Of a stretch of 55,097 bases of DNA, positions 34,870 to 44,174 are shown piece after piece. The position numbers and the translations under genes are program-made. Origin of the DNA: Gammaproteobacteria bacterium (lineage in GTDB: Bacteria; Pseudomonadota; Gammaproteobacteria; Steroidobacterales; GCA-2729495); NCBI GenBank assembly GCA_021773815.1, contig JAJFJS010000133.1, positions 1 through 55,097 of the forward strand, given 5' to 3'. The notes beneath the pieces were generated by a model. That model searched no databases, had not been told where the DNA came from, and worked only from the letters and a program-made list of their open reading frames with translations. The first letter of the stretch is position 1. Each line of letters starts with the position of its first letter.

Positions 34870-35355
34870 ATGCGCCTTGCTTCTGTAGCTTTTTTTGCTG
34901 GTTTTTTCGCAGTGTCGGCGGTGGCACAAGCGGCTTCGGTTTCAACACAAAGTGGACGTGTTTTTTTGAATTCTGGTGACGGCTTTACGCCGGTATCCGA
35001 CTCAACACCGGCGAAGCCTGGAGCTCAGGTGTTGGTGCGTGACGGCGGTTTCGCTGTAATCTCGTATGGCGCTTCTTGCAAAGTTCGCGTTGGTGTCGGT
35101 CGTATCTGGCAAATCGCGTCTAAGGCCCCCTGCACCAATGGATCAACCTTCATTGATATGGCTGCCTTGACGGGTCGCCAAGGCGCTGAAGGCGACGCTG
35201 TTCCGCCTCCTGCAGAGCAGGTTGTCGGGAACGCGCCTCCCGCCCCACCACCAATTTCACCTCTGCTCGTTGGTGGCCTTGTCGTCGGTGGTGTCGCAGG
35301 GATAGTGGTGGCAGTTACCAGCAATAATGATGATGATCCACCAGCAAGTCCCTAA
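34870..35355 (+). CDS. Small exported protein B, paralogue of protein A
   Basis: A 161-residue protein. Signal peptide MRLASVAFFAGFFAVSAVAQA, then a beta-rich domain (GRVFLNSGDGF, KPGAQVLVRDGGFAVISYGASC). Two cysteines are 18 positions apart (ASC...APC), exactly as in protein A. A proline-rich linker (APPAPPPISP) leads into a hydrophobic segment (LLVGGLVVGGVAGIVVAV) and the tail SNNDDDPPASP. Shared plan, spacing and tail show common descent with 28073-28465, though the linker is longer. It closes the rightward Wza/Wzc operon, so the two paralogues bracket the assembly genes. Function unknown. Confidence 0.75.
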   Translation: MRLASVAFFAGFFAVSAVAQAASVSTQSGRVFLNSGDGFTPVSDSTPAKPGAQVLVRDGGFAVISYGASCKVRVGVGRIWQIASKAPCTNGSTFIDMAALTGRQGAEGDAVPPPAEQVVGNAPPAPPPISPLLVGGLVVGGVAGIVVAVTSNNDDDPPASP

Positions 35356-35383
35356 ACTTTCCAGGTTTGGAGGATGTATGGGC

Positions 35384-36427
35384 CTATCGTTTCCGCCTCG
35401 TGATGGTCGGAGAAGATAGGCCTGTACCCGTCGTCGCCTTCGAGACAGACTGAGGTGCAATGTGGGTAGAAGTCCGTTCGCCCGGAAAGACGTACTCACT
35501 ATCACCTGATGCCTCCAATGCCGATTGGTAAAGTGCGGCAGCTTGAGGGCTTAACGGCACCCGATGCGCGTTTCTGTTTTTCGCCATGCCCCTCGGTGTC
35601 GTGAGCAATGGAGATAGCGGTTTGAGGTCGAGTTGACTCTTGCGCGCGGCCGTTATCTCCGTTCGCCTCTGACCTGTAAGAAGCGCGAGCTTTGTGATCA
35701 GCACTATCGCTGGCGACATGGCTGCGGTCCCACCGTCCATCGCCTTCCATAACTTGCGGATGTCAGTTTCACTTGCAACCACGTCTCGGGGTTGATTGTC
35801 GTGTCGATTGCGTAGCCCAGACGCTGGATTGAGTTGAACGAGCCCTCTGTCTATCCCAAAATTGAAGATGGAGCTGATGACCGCACGAGTAGTGTCTGCG
35901 CGTCGCGTGGAGCCACGATTAGTCATCCGATCCAAGACGCTGATTACGTCATCTCGGGTGACTGATTTTGCGGGCTGATCACCGACGAAGGGTAGGACGT
36001 CTTTGCGTAGAATGTGCTCGTAATCGCGCCGCGTGCTAGGCCGAAGCTGATCGCCTTTTTCAAATCGCGCCGCGGCAAGGCCCTTGAGGGTTAGAGCCTC
36101 CCGCGTTGCAGTTTTTGTGGCGACAGGATCTGCACCTTGTTGGACATGAGGTCGAAGACGTTCGACCTCGATAGTGGCCCGGGCCAGTGAAAGGTCGTCA
36201 AGACGTCCAAGCTTGAGCTTACGGCGCTTTCGCGTGGATCCAACTGCAACGTCGTAGTGGAAGTACCACGTTGCCGTTCCACTCGGCAGAACGTGCAACA
36301 CCAACCCGCGTGCGCCATTGAACCGGAATTCAGTTACAGAGGCTAGCTTGCCGGCACCTTTCACGATCTTCTGAATCGCTTTGGCGTTAGCGGGAAGTAA
36401 CCGGTCTTGATAGGTCGATTTCACCAT
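35384..36427 (-). pseudogene. Integrase of the DUF4102/P4 type, C-terminally truncated
   Basis: The 347-residue frame has the N-terminal arm-DNA-binding domain (EFRFNGARGLVLHVLPSGTA, KLKLGRLDDLSLARATIEV), the core-binding domain (RRDYEHILRKDVLPFVGDQP) and the first catalytic arginine (TGQRRTEI, about residue 254). After HIAPQSVSKA at about 330 the sequence becomes unrelated and stops. The HxxR motif and tyrosine nucleophile are therefore missing and it cannot recombine DNA. It lies beside a tRNA-Arg remnant, the usual target of such enzymes, so it is the decayed integrase of an integrated element. Confidence 0.8.
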
Positions 36428-36568
36428 GGTGGGCAGAGTAGAGCAGTTCTCCTATTTGGTCCATAATTGGCCCATAAAGATGTGAATTGCTGAATGTTCT
36501 TGAAACAGGTTGAAAGATAGATTCACATATAACAATATAATATTACAACAAAAAATGGTTTCAGGACG

Positions 36569-36650
36569 TTTCTACGTGTCTCAGGAGATTGCAGATACTA
36601 CCAGACTACGAATCTGGGGGTCAGGGGTTCGAATCCCTTCCGGTGCACCA
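36569..36650 (+). tRNA. tRNA-Arg(ACG) 3' remnant, probable attachment site
   Basis: From 36601 to 36650 the sequence is a clean tRNA 3' half: anticodon stem CCAGA/TCTGG with loop CTACGAA (anticodon ACG), T arm AGGGG-TTCGAAT-CCCTT, acceptor strand CCGGTGC, then ACCA. Upstream, a D-arm-like GTCT...AGAT can still be drawn, but the 5' acceptor bases at 36569-36575 (TTCTACG) do not pair with CCGGTGC. It is therefore not a functional tRNA as it stands. A 3' half next to an integrase gene is the classic footprint of an att site, with the island lying to the left. Confidence 0.7.
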
Positions 36651-36871
36651 TTAGTTTCAATGAAATCAGCACCCTATGTCTCGCGCTAATGCGCCGCTGT
36701 TTTTCTGGTCCACACGGGGTCCACACCAACGGCCATCATGGTTGTTCAGATCGCGCAAATCAGTCAGCGTGCCACTCATGGTCAAAGCACAGCTAAAACC
36801 ACAACATCAGTACCTCAGCCGTAAGGCTGTGTACGGCGCACACAGCAAGTAATTAGCATTGGATCGAATTG

Positions 36872-38221
36872 TTACCGACCCGCGATTGGCTTCTGCAATT
36901 CACGATCAGAGATCACGTTAACGACGTCGCCGGGCCGCAAAACGTCGGTTTGCGTAGCCTTCAATTTGACATGACCATCCGGACTTCGGCGAACAATCTC
37001 ATACAAAACAATTGGCACAGTTTTCTTTCCGACGACAAAACCTTGGGCGTTTATTAAGTCAGTTTCAGCTGATTCTAGTTGGAGTTTCAGACTGGCGATC
37101 GTTTCCTGCAGCTTGGCAATTTCCTTTTCGATTTCCAGCGATCTATTAAGCACACTAAGAGCCTTGTCTCGTCTGGCAGCGGCGAGAATTTGTTTGGCAC
37201 GTGCGATTGATGCCAGGACTTCGCGTGTCCGGCCCTCGTAATCCGTCGTTACACGCTCAAGAGAGACGATCTGTGATCGAGTCGTCAGGCCTTTGCGTTC
37301 CAAGTTCCGCAAACCGTCCCGCTCTAGTTTGCTTAGTCGCACCAGTTCCTGGAGTCTCTCATGTAGACTTGTAAAAGCAGCAATTTCATCGTCCGCAAGC
37401 ACGGCGACACGCTCCATACCTGAGATCTCGCGCCTATGTTTGGCAACACGTTGATCCATAACGCGCCGTTCGACCTCAATCAGGCCGCCTGCTTCCTCCT
37501 GTCCTGCAAGTTTGACCAATGCTGGCGGTAAACCCTTGAGTTCGACATTGTCTTTTTCGGCTACGAAGCGCGACAGCCGTGCCAATCTTCGCTTCAAAGA
37601 ATCGAGACTTTGCTGACGGCGAAGCGTGTAGCGCGACAATGCCTCTTTGGTGGGGCGCTCGCTTGCTAATGCTGGAGGCCGGTACAGGCCTCCTCCAAGC
37701 GCTATGGCGTGCAACACTGTCATGCCGTATTCGAACTGAAACGCACCAGGTTTTGTGACAAATCCAATTACGAATATGCGGCGGCGTGTTAGAACGTCGA
37801 TACGAATATGCGTCGCCCGGGTAGTATTCTTGGCGTAGGCGGTATTCAACTCCTGCTCGAAAATGTCTATTGTCTTACCTGCTACACGAAACATTCCAAG
37901 CAGCGGTATGGAGAGCTTCCCATCAGATCGAACAACATATTCTCCTGTCAGGTCAGTGCGATCATAGAAGCTAATCCGCAACCGATCACCCACATCAAGC
38001 TTTTCAAGACTTAAACCTCGATCATTGGCAGAGCGCTGGTCGGGTACGTCCGGCGGCCCGTCGTTCTGACTCGACTCGGCAGCTTGTGCAGTGTTGAGGA
38101 CGATATCGCTTCTATGTTGAGCGACCGCAGACTTAATTGAGAACAAGGTATGCGCGACGCATAAAGTTAGTCCCAAAGTTCCGATAGAACGGTAGCTCAT
38201 ATTAAATTTACAAAACCACAT
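36872..38221 (-). CDS. ExoF-like polysaccharide export protein
   Basis: A 449-residue protein. After an N-terminal signal-like segment it carries the Wza-type export domain (LEKLDVGDRLRISFYDRTDL, SDGKLSIPLLGMFRVAGKTI, RRRIFVIGFVTKPGAFQFEY). A long coiled coil of about 200 residues follows (RRLARLSRFVAEKD through EKEIAKLQETIASLKLQLES), then a C-terminal SLBB-like end (VLRPGDVVNVISDREL). The export domain plus coiled coil is the ExoF arrangement of rhizobial exopolysaccharide systems. It is downstream of the ExoP-like gene on the same strand; no glycosyltransferase is adjacent. Confidence 0.85.
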   Translation of the reverse strand: MWFCKFNMSYRSIGTLGLTLCVAHTLFSIKSAVAQHRSDIVLNTAQAAESSQNDGPPDVPDQRSANDRGLSLEKLDVGDRLRISFYDRTDLTGEYVVRSDGKLSIPLLGMFRVAGKTIDIFEQELNTAYAKNTTRATHIRIDVLTRRRIFVIGFVTKPGAFQFEYGMTVLHAIALGGGLYRPPALASERPTKEALSRYTLRRQQSLDSLKRRLARLSRFVAEKDNVELKGLPPALVKLAGQEEAGGLIEVERRVMDQRVAKHRREISGMERVAVLADDEIAAFTSLHERLQELVRLSKLERDGLRNLERKGLTTRSQIVSLERVTTDYEGRTREVLASIARAKQILAAARRDKALSVLNRSLEIEKEIAKLQETIASLKLQLESAETDLINAQGFVVGKKTVPIVLYEIVRRSPDGHVKLKATQTDVLRPGDVVNVISDRELQKPIAGR

Positions 38222-38248
38222 ACTTTGATCCAGATTAGTATAACGACA

Positions 38249-40489
38249 TCAACTACGTTGTTTGCCGCGTTTGACTGGTAGGTTGTTAAGAACCACACCA
38301 AGTATCTTGCTCCGATGGCGATCAATCTCAATCAAGGTCGATTTGACGTCTCTCAACGACGTGGCACCGCTCTCAATTACCAAAAGTATGCCATCTGCGT
38401 TGAGGAGAAGTGGGTAGGCATCTACGCTATCATCAAGAGATCTGGTGTCGAGGATGACGACGTCGTTATCGCTGGGAAGTTTGCGTAAAAAACTCGCGAA
38501 CTGATCAGAAGCGAATAGGTCCACAGATCGGCGATTGCCAAGATTGACAGGTGATGGATAGACTAAAACGCCGGACCTCGGATCTTTGATCGCGATATCT
38601 TCAACACTGGCGTCGCCCGCTATAAAATCCGCTACAGATAAACTGTTTTCGTTAACGAGAGTTTCGCTCACGGATCGCTTTCTAAAATCGCAATCAACCA
38701 AAGATGTCTTAGTTCCGGCGGTGGCTAGGTATTCGGCAAGATTGATAGCCAACGTTGATTTGCCTTCACCCTCACGCGCTGAAACGATAGCGATTATCTT
38801 TGAAGTATTCTCACCGCGGATAGCGTCCAGACGCATCTTCAATCGGGAAATCTCCCGGGTAAATGGGCTTTCCGGGGTATCCAAAATATGGCGATAGACG
38901 TTACTGTTCGGTTGTTTCGCAATAAATGCATTTAGCCAGCGGTGCTGATATTTTTGAATCGCCGGCAATCCTGTTAGACAGTCGAGGCTCAGACCCTTTC
39001 GTGCGTCGGCAACAGAACGAATGGGTTGCGTGACCGTTTCTTTCACCGACGCTAAGAACACACCCGCAAACGCGCTAGTACCAAACGCCAGGGTGAGAGT
39101 CAGGAGCTTATTGGGGCTCGAAGGACGTTCAGGCATTTCTGCCCGGGCAACCACACGCGTTGCAGAGCTTGTCCGTTTTTGCTCCGTGCGTGTTTCCTGC
39201 AAGCGTACAAGGAGCGCGTTGTAATGCGATTCTGCAACATCGGCCTGTCTACGCATTTCTGAAAGCTTGACAGCTTTCGCCCTGCGTTGAATTAATTTGT
39301 GCCGCAGTGCGCCGAAATCCTTTTCGAGATCTCGTAAAGTCATTTGCGCCATTTCATGCTCATTTGCTACGCTCTGTAGAATGCGCGAGAGCTCCTGCTT
39401 AATGGCATTCGCGATGCTCGTGAGTTCTGCTCGAGCACTGACAGATTTCGGATTGTTGGGTCCGTAGCGGCTGATCAATTCGCCGAGTTGGCGTTCAACC
39501 GTGGCCTGCTGATTGCGCAGATTTGTTATCACCTCGGACTTAAGTGCCTCTTTCAAGGCGGCCATCCTCTCCGGATCGCTCGAAAGAGTTTGCATTCGTT
39601 TCAGCCGTGCGCGGGATTTGGCAACCTCCACATGCGCTTCTTGAACCCGCTTATTGAATTCAGATATTTCTCTCTCGCCCAGTGTCTCCCGGCCGATGGC
39701 AACGAGGTTGTTTTGCAGTTTAAACTTTTCAATCTCTTCCTCGTTGGATTGAATCTGGTTTCCTAAATCGGCCACCTGCCGTTCAAACCATATTGTTGCT
39801 CCCCGCGTAGCATCTAAGTTGGCGGCTTGCTGATCCGCTTGGAATACGTCTAACAGTGTGTTTACGACAAACGCCGCACGGCCGGGATCTGTATCGGAAA
39901 ATTCTACGTCGACGATATACGTTCGATCTCTTCGTTTTACTTCTAACCGCTCAAGAAAGGCTGAAAGCGTTTTGAATGGCGGCGTCCCCCGCTCCCATTT
40001 TGACTCAACACCACTGCAGTTGTTTTCTGTTGAAACTGGTCTACTCGAAGAATCGGAATACTGCTGCATCGCTGAAGTTAGTTCGACATTCTTGGTATTG
40101 CCGCAGTTCAGCTGCGACGCGAGCTTGTTTAGGACGCCTGCGATCAAATGACGGGATGAAAGAAGCTCCACACGAGTATTGACGACGGAAGGGCCTTCCT
40201 CGGTATCGCTTTCGCTCAGTTCTGGTAGAGCCGAGCCGGCCTGCATGATTTTCTGATTTTGCGGGTAGACCAAAATTTGGGCTGTTGCCGTATACATGGG
40301 CTTGGACAAAGCGAGGTAAGAACCAGCTCCGGCGAGGCCTGTCATAATGCAGGCTAATATTAGGTAGCGCTGGAGCCACAGTAGTTGGATTACCCGAACG
40401 AAGTCCAATTCTTCACCAGGCACAGGGTCGACGTCGAAAGACGTGCTACGTCTGCGCATGATCTGAGTGTTTTCCAACTTGTGACTCAC
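38249..40489 (-). CDS. ExoP-like chain-length determinant with P-loop domain
   Basis: A 746-residue Wzz/BY-kinase family protein. The N-terminal Wzz domain has one membrane segment near residue 45 (YLILACIMTGLAGAGSYLAL); a second lies near 490. Between them is a long coiled coil. The C-terminal domain has Walker A SAREGEGKST, A' TSLVDCDFRKRS and Walker B DNDVVILDTRS. Unlike the Wzc at 30396-32708 it ends KRGKQRS with no tyrosine cluster, so autophosphorylation of a tail is unlikely. The start is GTG at 40489 or ATG at 40459. With the ExoF-like gene it makes a second export set. Confidence 0.88.
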   Translation of the reverse strand: MSHKLENTQIMRRRSTSFDVDPVPGEELDFVRVIQLLWLQRYLILACIMTGLAGAGSYLALSKPMYTATAQILVYPQNQKIMQAGSALPELSESDTEEGPSVVNTRVELLSSRHLIAGVLNKLASQLNCGNTKNVELTSAMQQYSDSSSRPVSTENNCSGVESKWERGTPPFKTLSAFLERLEVKRRDRTYIVDVEFSDTDPGRAAFVVNTLLDVFQADQQAANLDATRGATIWFERQVADLGNQIQSNEEEIEKFKLQNNLVAIGRETLGEREISEFNKRVQEAHVEVAKSRARLKRMQTLSSDPERMAALKEALKSEVITNLRNQQATVERQLGELISRYGPNNPKSVSARAELTSIANAIKQELSRILQSVANEHEMAQMTLRDLEKDFGALRHKLIQRRAKAVKLSEMRRQADVAESHYNALLVRLQETRTEQKRTSSATRVVARAEMPERPSSPNKLLTLTLAFGTSAFAGVFLASVKETVTQPIRSVADARKGLSLDCLTGLPAIQKYQHRWLNAFIAKQPNSNVYRHILDTPESPFTREISRLKMRLDAIRGENTSKIIAIVSAREGEGKSTLAINLAEYLATAGTKTSLVDCDFRKRSVSETLVNENSLSVADFIAGDASVEDIAIKDPRSGVLVYPSPVNLGNRRSVDLFASDQFASFLRKLPSDNDVVILDTRSLDDSVDAYPLLLNADGILLVIESGATSLRDVKSTLIEIDRHRSKILGVVLNNLPVKRGKQRS

Positions 40490-40834
40490 TCTCAGCTAAA
40501 CTTTGAAAGTGGCTAGCTCTTTTTTTATAGGACCAAATAAGTATCTAGATACTCTTCATTCTGGCATTCAAATATGTCGTCAATAATGTTCGTGCGCCCA
40601 AGCCAAGATCATTGATCCACCTCAAGACTTCAGGTGCGAATTTGTAACCGAACTGCGGCTCGGTTATCACCACTTAAGCAAAACTATGCCTAATTTCAGG
40701 TTGCGATTAAGCGTTGTAGGCAATTCACTGTTTTCACAAACAGGTGGGATGCTGCAGTTTATTCTTGGCACTGCTGGCAAGCGCTGCCGTGTCCGCAGCT
40801 GCGAGCTCAATGAGCTCGACATGACCGTTATGGG
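40490..40834. other. Gap between ExoP-like gene and IS3 remnant
   Basis: No gene is seen. AACCGA-ACTGCGGC-TCGGTT at 40646-40665 could fold but lacks a T-run on either strand. The part next to the ExoP-like start is AT-rich and should contain its promoter. Confidence 0.35.
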
Positions 40835-41401
40835 TCATGTGCAGCCCCAAAATCCTGTGCCAAATTCTAATGGAGTTTCTGGCACGGGTGGTCGCATACC
40901 GAGGGCTTGATGCGTGCGGATATGATTGTACTGCTTGAACCACTGGTTGATGGCGATTTGTACTTGCTTCGTCGACGTAAACCACTCAGCATTTAGAACC
41001 TCTCGGCGCAGCGTGCCGTTGAAGCGCTCGTTATAGCCGTTCTCCCACGGACTTCCTGGATAAATCTGTATTGGTCGGATGCCAACGCGCGTGAGCCAAT
41101 CCTGTAAAGCTGCTGCGATGAACTCAGGGCCATTGTCTGAGCGCAGGTATTCCGGCGTGCCATGCTGCAAGAGCAACGGATAAAGCGCTTCCAAAACATC
41201 CGCTGAGCCCATCGTTCTGCGAACCTTCACGCACAAAGCCTGTCGGGTGTATTCATCGAGTACGGTCAGCATCTTATAGGTCGCATCGCTGATGCCGGCG
41301 GCACGGCAGGCACCTGGTACGTCCTTGCCGGACGACAGATGAACCTCAATCTCACGCAATAACCGCAGAATATCTTCGTCTGAATATCGCTTCCGAGCCA
41401 T
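40835..41401 (-). pseudogene. IS3-family transposase with internal deletion (orfA-orfB fusion)
   Basis: The 188-codon frame starts as IS3 orfA (MARKRYSDEDILRLLREIEV, AAGISDATY). At about residue 42 it jumps to the middle of the orfB catalytic domain (KMLTVLDEYTRQALCV). The second half keeps the later DDE region: LRSDNGPEF, then GSPWENGYNERFNGTLRREVL and the RTHQALGMRPP end. The rest of orfA, the frameshift region and the first third of orfB, including the first catalytic Asp, are gone. The join keeps the frame open. It cannot be an active transposase but could still bind DNA. Confidence 0.85.
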
Positions 41402-41462
41402 TAAACCATCCTCCCCAACTTGGTAGAGTTTTACAAAAATTATGGCTCAGTTTTAAGGGGCA
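40840..41462 (-). mobile_element. Internally deleted IS3-family element
   Basis: The transposase fusion is flanked by imperfect terminal repeats. The left end reads TGCAGCCCCAAAATCCTGTG from 40840. The complement of the right end reads TGCCCCTTAAAACTGAGCC, ending at 41462. Length is about 0.62 kb against roughly 1.2-1.3 kb for intact relatives. No obvious target duplication was seen. Confidence 0.55.
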
Positions 41463-41689
41463 AGGACTCGCACGCGATACCTTTGTTGCATGCAAATTTG
41501 ATAAGTGAGACTTCATTCTCGCGCCTTACTTCGCAAAGCCTAGGCTCAAAGCTAGATTTCGACCACCCAGTCGTTGGATTTCTCTGCATTTTTTACAGAG
41601 ACAACATTCAAAATTTCAAACCATGGTCTGAAATTTAGGGCAAAGAACCCGTTCGCTCTGTTGCCGTCCGACAAAATTAATGCAGATGG

Positions 41690-42085
41690 CTAGTCAGTGG
41701 TGATTTTGGTGACGTCCATTACGATGGGCGCGTGATGGTGTGCTGTATGTGCTGCAAATGGCGGCCCGCTAACACGTATAGCCTTGCCAACAAGGCTGCG
41801 CAGACTGTTGTGCAGCTTCACATTACGTGAAAACACATGGATCGTTTCGGTTTCCCCCACCTGGAAATCAGACTCCTTGGCGTCCAAACAGGTTGGAGAA
41901 GAAGGCGTTAGAATAAGTGCCGTCTCTGACCGATTGGCTGCATCCTGCGCCTTCAAAACTGAAATGCTCCCATCAATAAATTGCGGGCCGTCATCATATT
42001 TCAGGCAATCACCCGCAACAGCGGGAAACGAGCAAACGAGAACTGTAGTTGAAAGCACAACAGCGTTAAACAACTTCATGACCAT
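41690..42085 (-). CDS. DUF4431-like exported protein
   Basis: A 131-residue protein with a signal peptide (MVMKLFNAVVLSTTVLVCSFPAVA). The C-terminal part SLVGKAIRVSGPPFAAHTAHHHAPIVMDV resembles the DUF4431 pattern of a GK.V.V.G..F...T.HHH..V strand pair. Role unknown; the triple histidine could bind metal, but that is only suggestion. A ribosome-binding site (GGGGAT) precedes the ATG. An inverted repeat AAATTTCA...TGAAATTT lies at 41611-41636 beyond its stop. It is a single-gene unit between an IS remnant and a divergent small gene. Confidence 0.7.
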   Translation of the reverse strand: MVMKLFNAVVLSTTVLVCSFPAVAGDCLKYDDGPQFIDGSISVLKAQDAANRSETALILTPSSPTCLDAKESDFQVGETETIHVFSRNVKLHNSLRSLVGKAIRVSGPPFAAHTAHHHAPIVMDVTKITTD

Positions 42086-42305
42086 CGCTAAATCCCCACA
42101 AATGAAACACGCCGACTTTAATTTTTTAGTTTATCGCGCAAGACTTATGTCATCATTGGATAGGAGTGTGCGCCGGTTAACGAAAATTCCAATATAATCA
42201 CATTTTGAAAATTTCAATGGTCCAACAAATAATCTTTGTTACCATTTCACAGATTATTCGTTATGGTTTGAAATATAGGTTGTTCATATTCTTAGGGCAA
42301 ACGAA

Positions 42306-42629
42306 ATGGTCACAAAATCGAAGAGCCTGATGGCGATGTTTTTTGTCAGTTTTGCAACCGCAGCGCCGTGTGCGAGTTATGACGGCCTCGCAGCGGATTA
42401 TACAGCTTGCACGACGAGTAAAAGCAATACAATTATCGTCCAAGCCTGTTCGCGGCTCATAAAGAATGCGGTCAAAGAAAACGAAACGATTGGACTTTTT
42501 TATGGACTGCGCGCCTCTGCCAATAACGACAAGAAGTTGAATTGCCATGATGCGCACAAAGCTCGTAAATTGATCAAAAACCCGGATCTCAAAGATTTCA
42601 TTCAATCACTCATTAAAATCAATTGCTAA
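42306..42629 (+). CDS. Small exported cysteine-containing protein, unrecognised
   Basis: A 107-residue protein with an N-terminal hydrophobic signal-like segment (SLMAMFFVSFATAAPCASYD) and five cysteines in total. The sequence YTACTTSKSNTIIVQACSRLI followed by the helical KNAVKENETIGLFYGLRASA looks like a short Sel1/TPR-type helix pair stabilised by disulfides. The tail ends in INC. I do not recognise the family. It is divergent from the DUF4431-like gene and convergent with the porin. Confidence 0.55.
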   Translation: MVTKSKSLMAMFFVSFATAAPCASYDGLAADYTACTTSKSNTIIVQACSRLIKNAVKENETIGLFYGLRASANNDKKLNCHDAHKARKLIKNPDLKDFIQSLIKINC

Positions 42630-42750
42630 CCTTTGTCCGTGTGGTTTGCGTGCGACGACCTAAATTCATGTAAGGTCGTGGGCCTTTAAATTGATTTTGG
42701 TTGATCAAATATACTTTGACGGCAGGTCTCTCTCCCAGTCCAGCCGCCCA

Positions 42751-43905
42751 TTAATATTTAACATTGAGATCAAGGCGCGCGCGGCGGCCGTCCTCCGGGC
42801 TGGTCAACGATTCAACATCATAAAACCGACCCAACAAATTGATCTTTTCATGGAATGCATAACCGAGGCGTATTTCATAACCTGAAAAATTGCTGGAGGC
42901 TGTTTGCGTGCCTGACCCGAACCGCAGCCAATCGTCTTGCGCAAAAGACGCGTTCACCGCGAGCGTTTCAATACGGGCGTAGTAATATCCTATAAGCCAA
43001 TCACCCCGCTCCTTTAGCGAACCGAGAGCTGCCGACAATACGATCCCCGTGTCTTCCCCGTCATTCTGAATTGCAAATGCATCGGAGCCGGATTGCCCAT
43101 AGTCGGTTACATTATGAAATAGGTCGAAACCCAACGTCACCGGACCAAAACTAGACGGAATTTTAGCCATGATACTCGCAGTCAAAATTTCATAATCCCT
43201 GAGACCGTTACCATTGAGGAGGCTTCCGGAATCTTCATCATCAGAATCGGCACGGATCGCGATCCCGCCACCAGCAATATTAAACTCAATCCCGTTTATC
43301 GAATGGCTTGAAACAATTTGGGCAACGGCGGCACTGCCCGACAGGTCCTGCACGCCCAACGGCAAACCAAAATACCCGCCATTAAACGTCAGCTTATGTT
43401 CGTCGGACAACTTGCGCGAAATTTGAGCCCCAAAACCAACAACCGTTACATCGTCATCCCAAAACAATTCGTTTTGTTTCCAAAACGGAATTCCGTTACG
43501 GCCGACCCACAATGATGCCCCGGACGACGATGCCTTTGCATACCATTTGTCCAAGTTAAAATCTGCATCGCCAAGATCATTTCCATCCAAATCAAATATC
43601 GTAATGTGCGGCGATTGTTGGCTGTCGTTAGATCCCGTTCTGCCTCTGATATTGAATTCAAGACCTGATAAAGGTTTAAATTTTATCCCTGCGCGAGCGC
43701 GAATTCGACTCCGAGCCCTGTCGTCGCGAAACGTGCTGTCAGACCGCATGGAATCAAAATCTTCTTCATATCGAAAACGAAAATCGCCATATACGGCTAG
43801 TCCAGGAAAAACGACATGGTCAGCCTTAGCGTCGGCGGAAATAAGAAAAGCTGAAATCCCAACCCAGCCTATCGCCGCTAATAAATTTGCTCGTCGTGTT
43901 ATCAA
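42751..43905 (-). CDS. Putative outer-membrane porin
   Basis: About 384 residues from a TTG at 43905 that has AAGGTGG at ideal distance; the frame opens seven codons earlier at another TTG with no such site. A signal peptide is present (LLAAIGWVGISAFLISADAKA). The mature part starts GLAVYGDFRFRYEEDFDSM and has the alternating, aromatic-rich strands of a beta-barrel, ending RRARLDLNVKY with a terminal aromatic. These features fit the putative-porin family often seen in Gram-negative genomes. Substrate unknown. It stands alone. Confidence 0.8.
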   Translation of the reverse strand: MITRRANLLAAIGWVGISAFLISADAKADHVVFPGLAVYGDFRFRYEEDFDSMRSDSTFRDDRARSRIRARAGIKFKPLSGLEFNIRGRTGSNDSQQSPHITIFDLDGNDLGDADFNLDKWYAKASSSGASLWVGRNGIPFWKQNELFWDDDVTVVGFGAQISRKLSDEHKLTFNGGYFGLPLGVQDLSGSAAVAQIVSSHSINGIEFNIAGGGIAIRADSDDEDSGSLLNGNGLRDYEILTASIMAKIPSSFGPVTLGFDLFHNVTDYGQSGSDAFAIQNDGEDTGIVLSAALGSLKERGDWLIGYYYARIETLAVNASFAQDDWLRFGSGTQTASSNFSGYEIRLGYAFHEKINLLGRFYDVESLTSPEDGRRARLDLNVKY

Positions 43906-44174
43906 TTTTGTCCCACCTTCTGACAATTTGAGCCAATTGCGTCGATGTGCAATTTCGACTCATTCTCCCAAGCAGAATTTACAAATCAAACTGAAATCCA
44001 GACCCGAACATATTGTTCCCCCATGAGAGGAACTGCAACACGTATGTGCGAAGCAAAGGTTCGAATGACCAATCTCATCTACACCCTTGCCTCTACACCT
44101 GATGTGAAACCAACACACAATCCGCTCAGTCGGTGGGCAAGAAGCAATAAAACATTCTGACAGTGCTTCTCCAA

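Noticed and set aside
36569-36650. Intact tRNA-Arg gene
   Set aside because: The 5' acceptor bases do not pair with the 3' strand, so a functional tRNA is not supported; a 3' remnant is.
40646-40665. Stem AACCGA/TCGGTT as a terminator
   Set aside because: Short stem with an eight-base loop and no T-run on either strand, and no gene ends just before it.
41611-41636. AAATTTCA/TGAAATTT stem after the DUF4431-like gene as a terminator
   Set aside because: AT-only stem with a ten-base loop would be weak; only a short T-run follows. Mentioned in the gene entry but not called.
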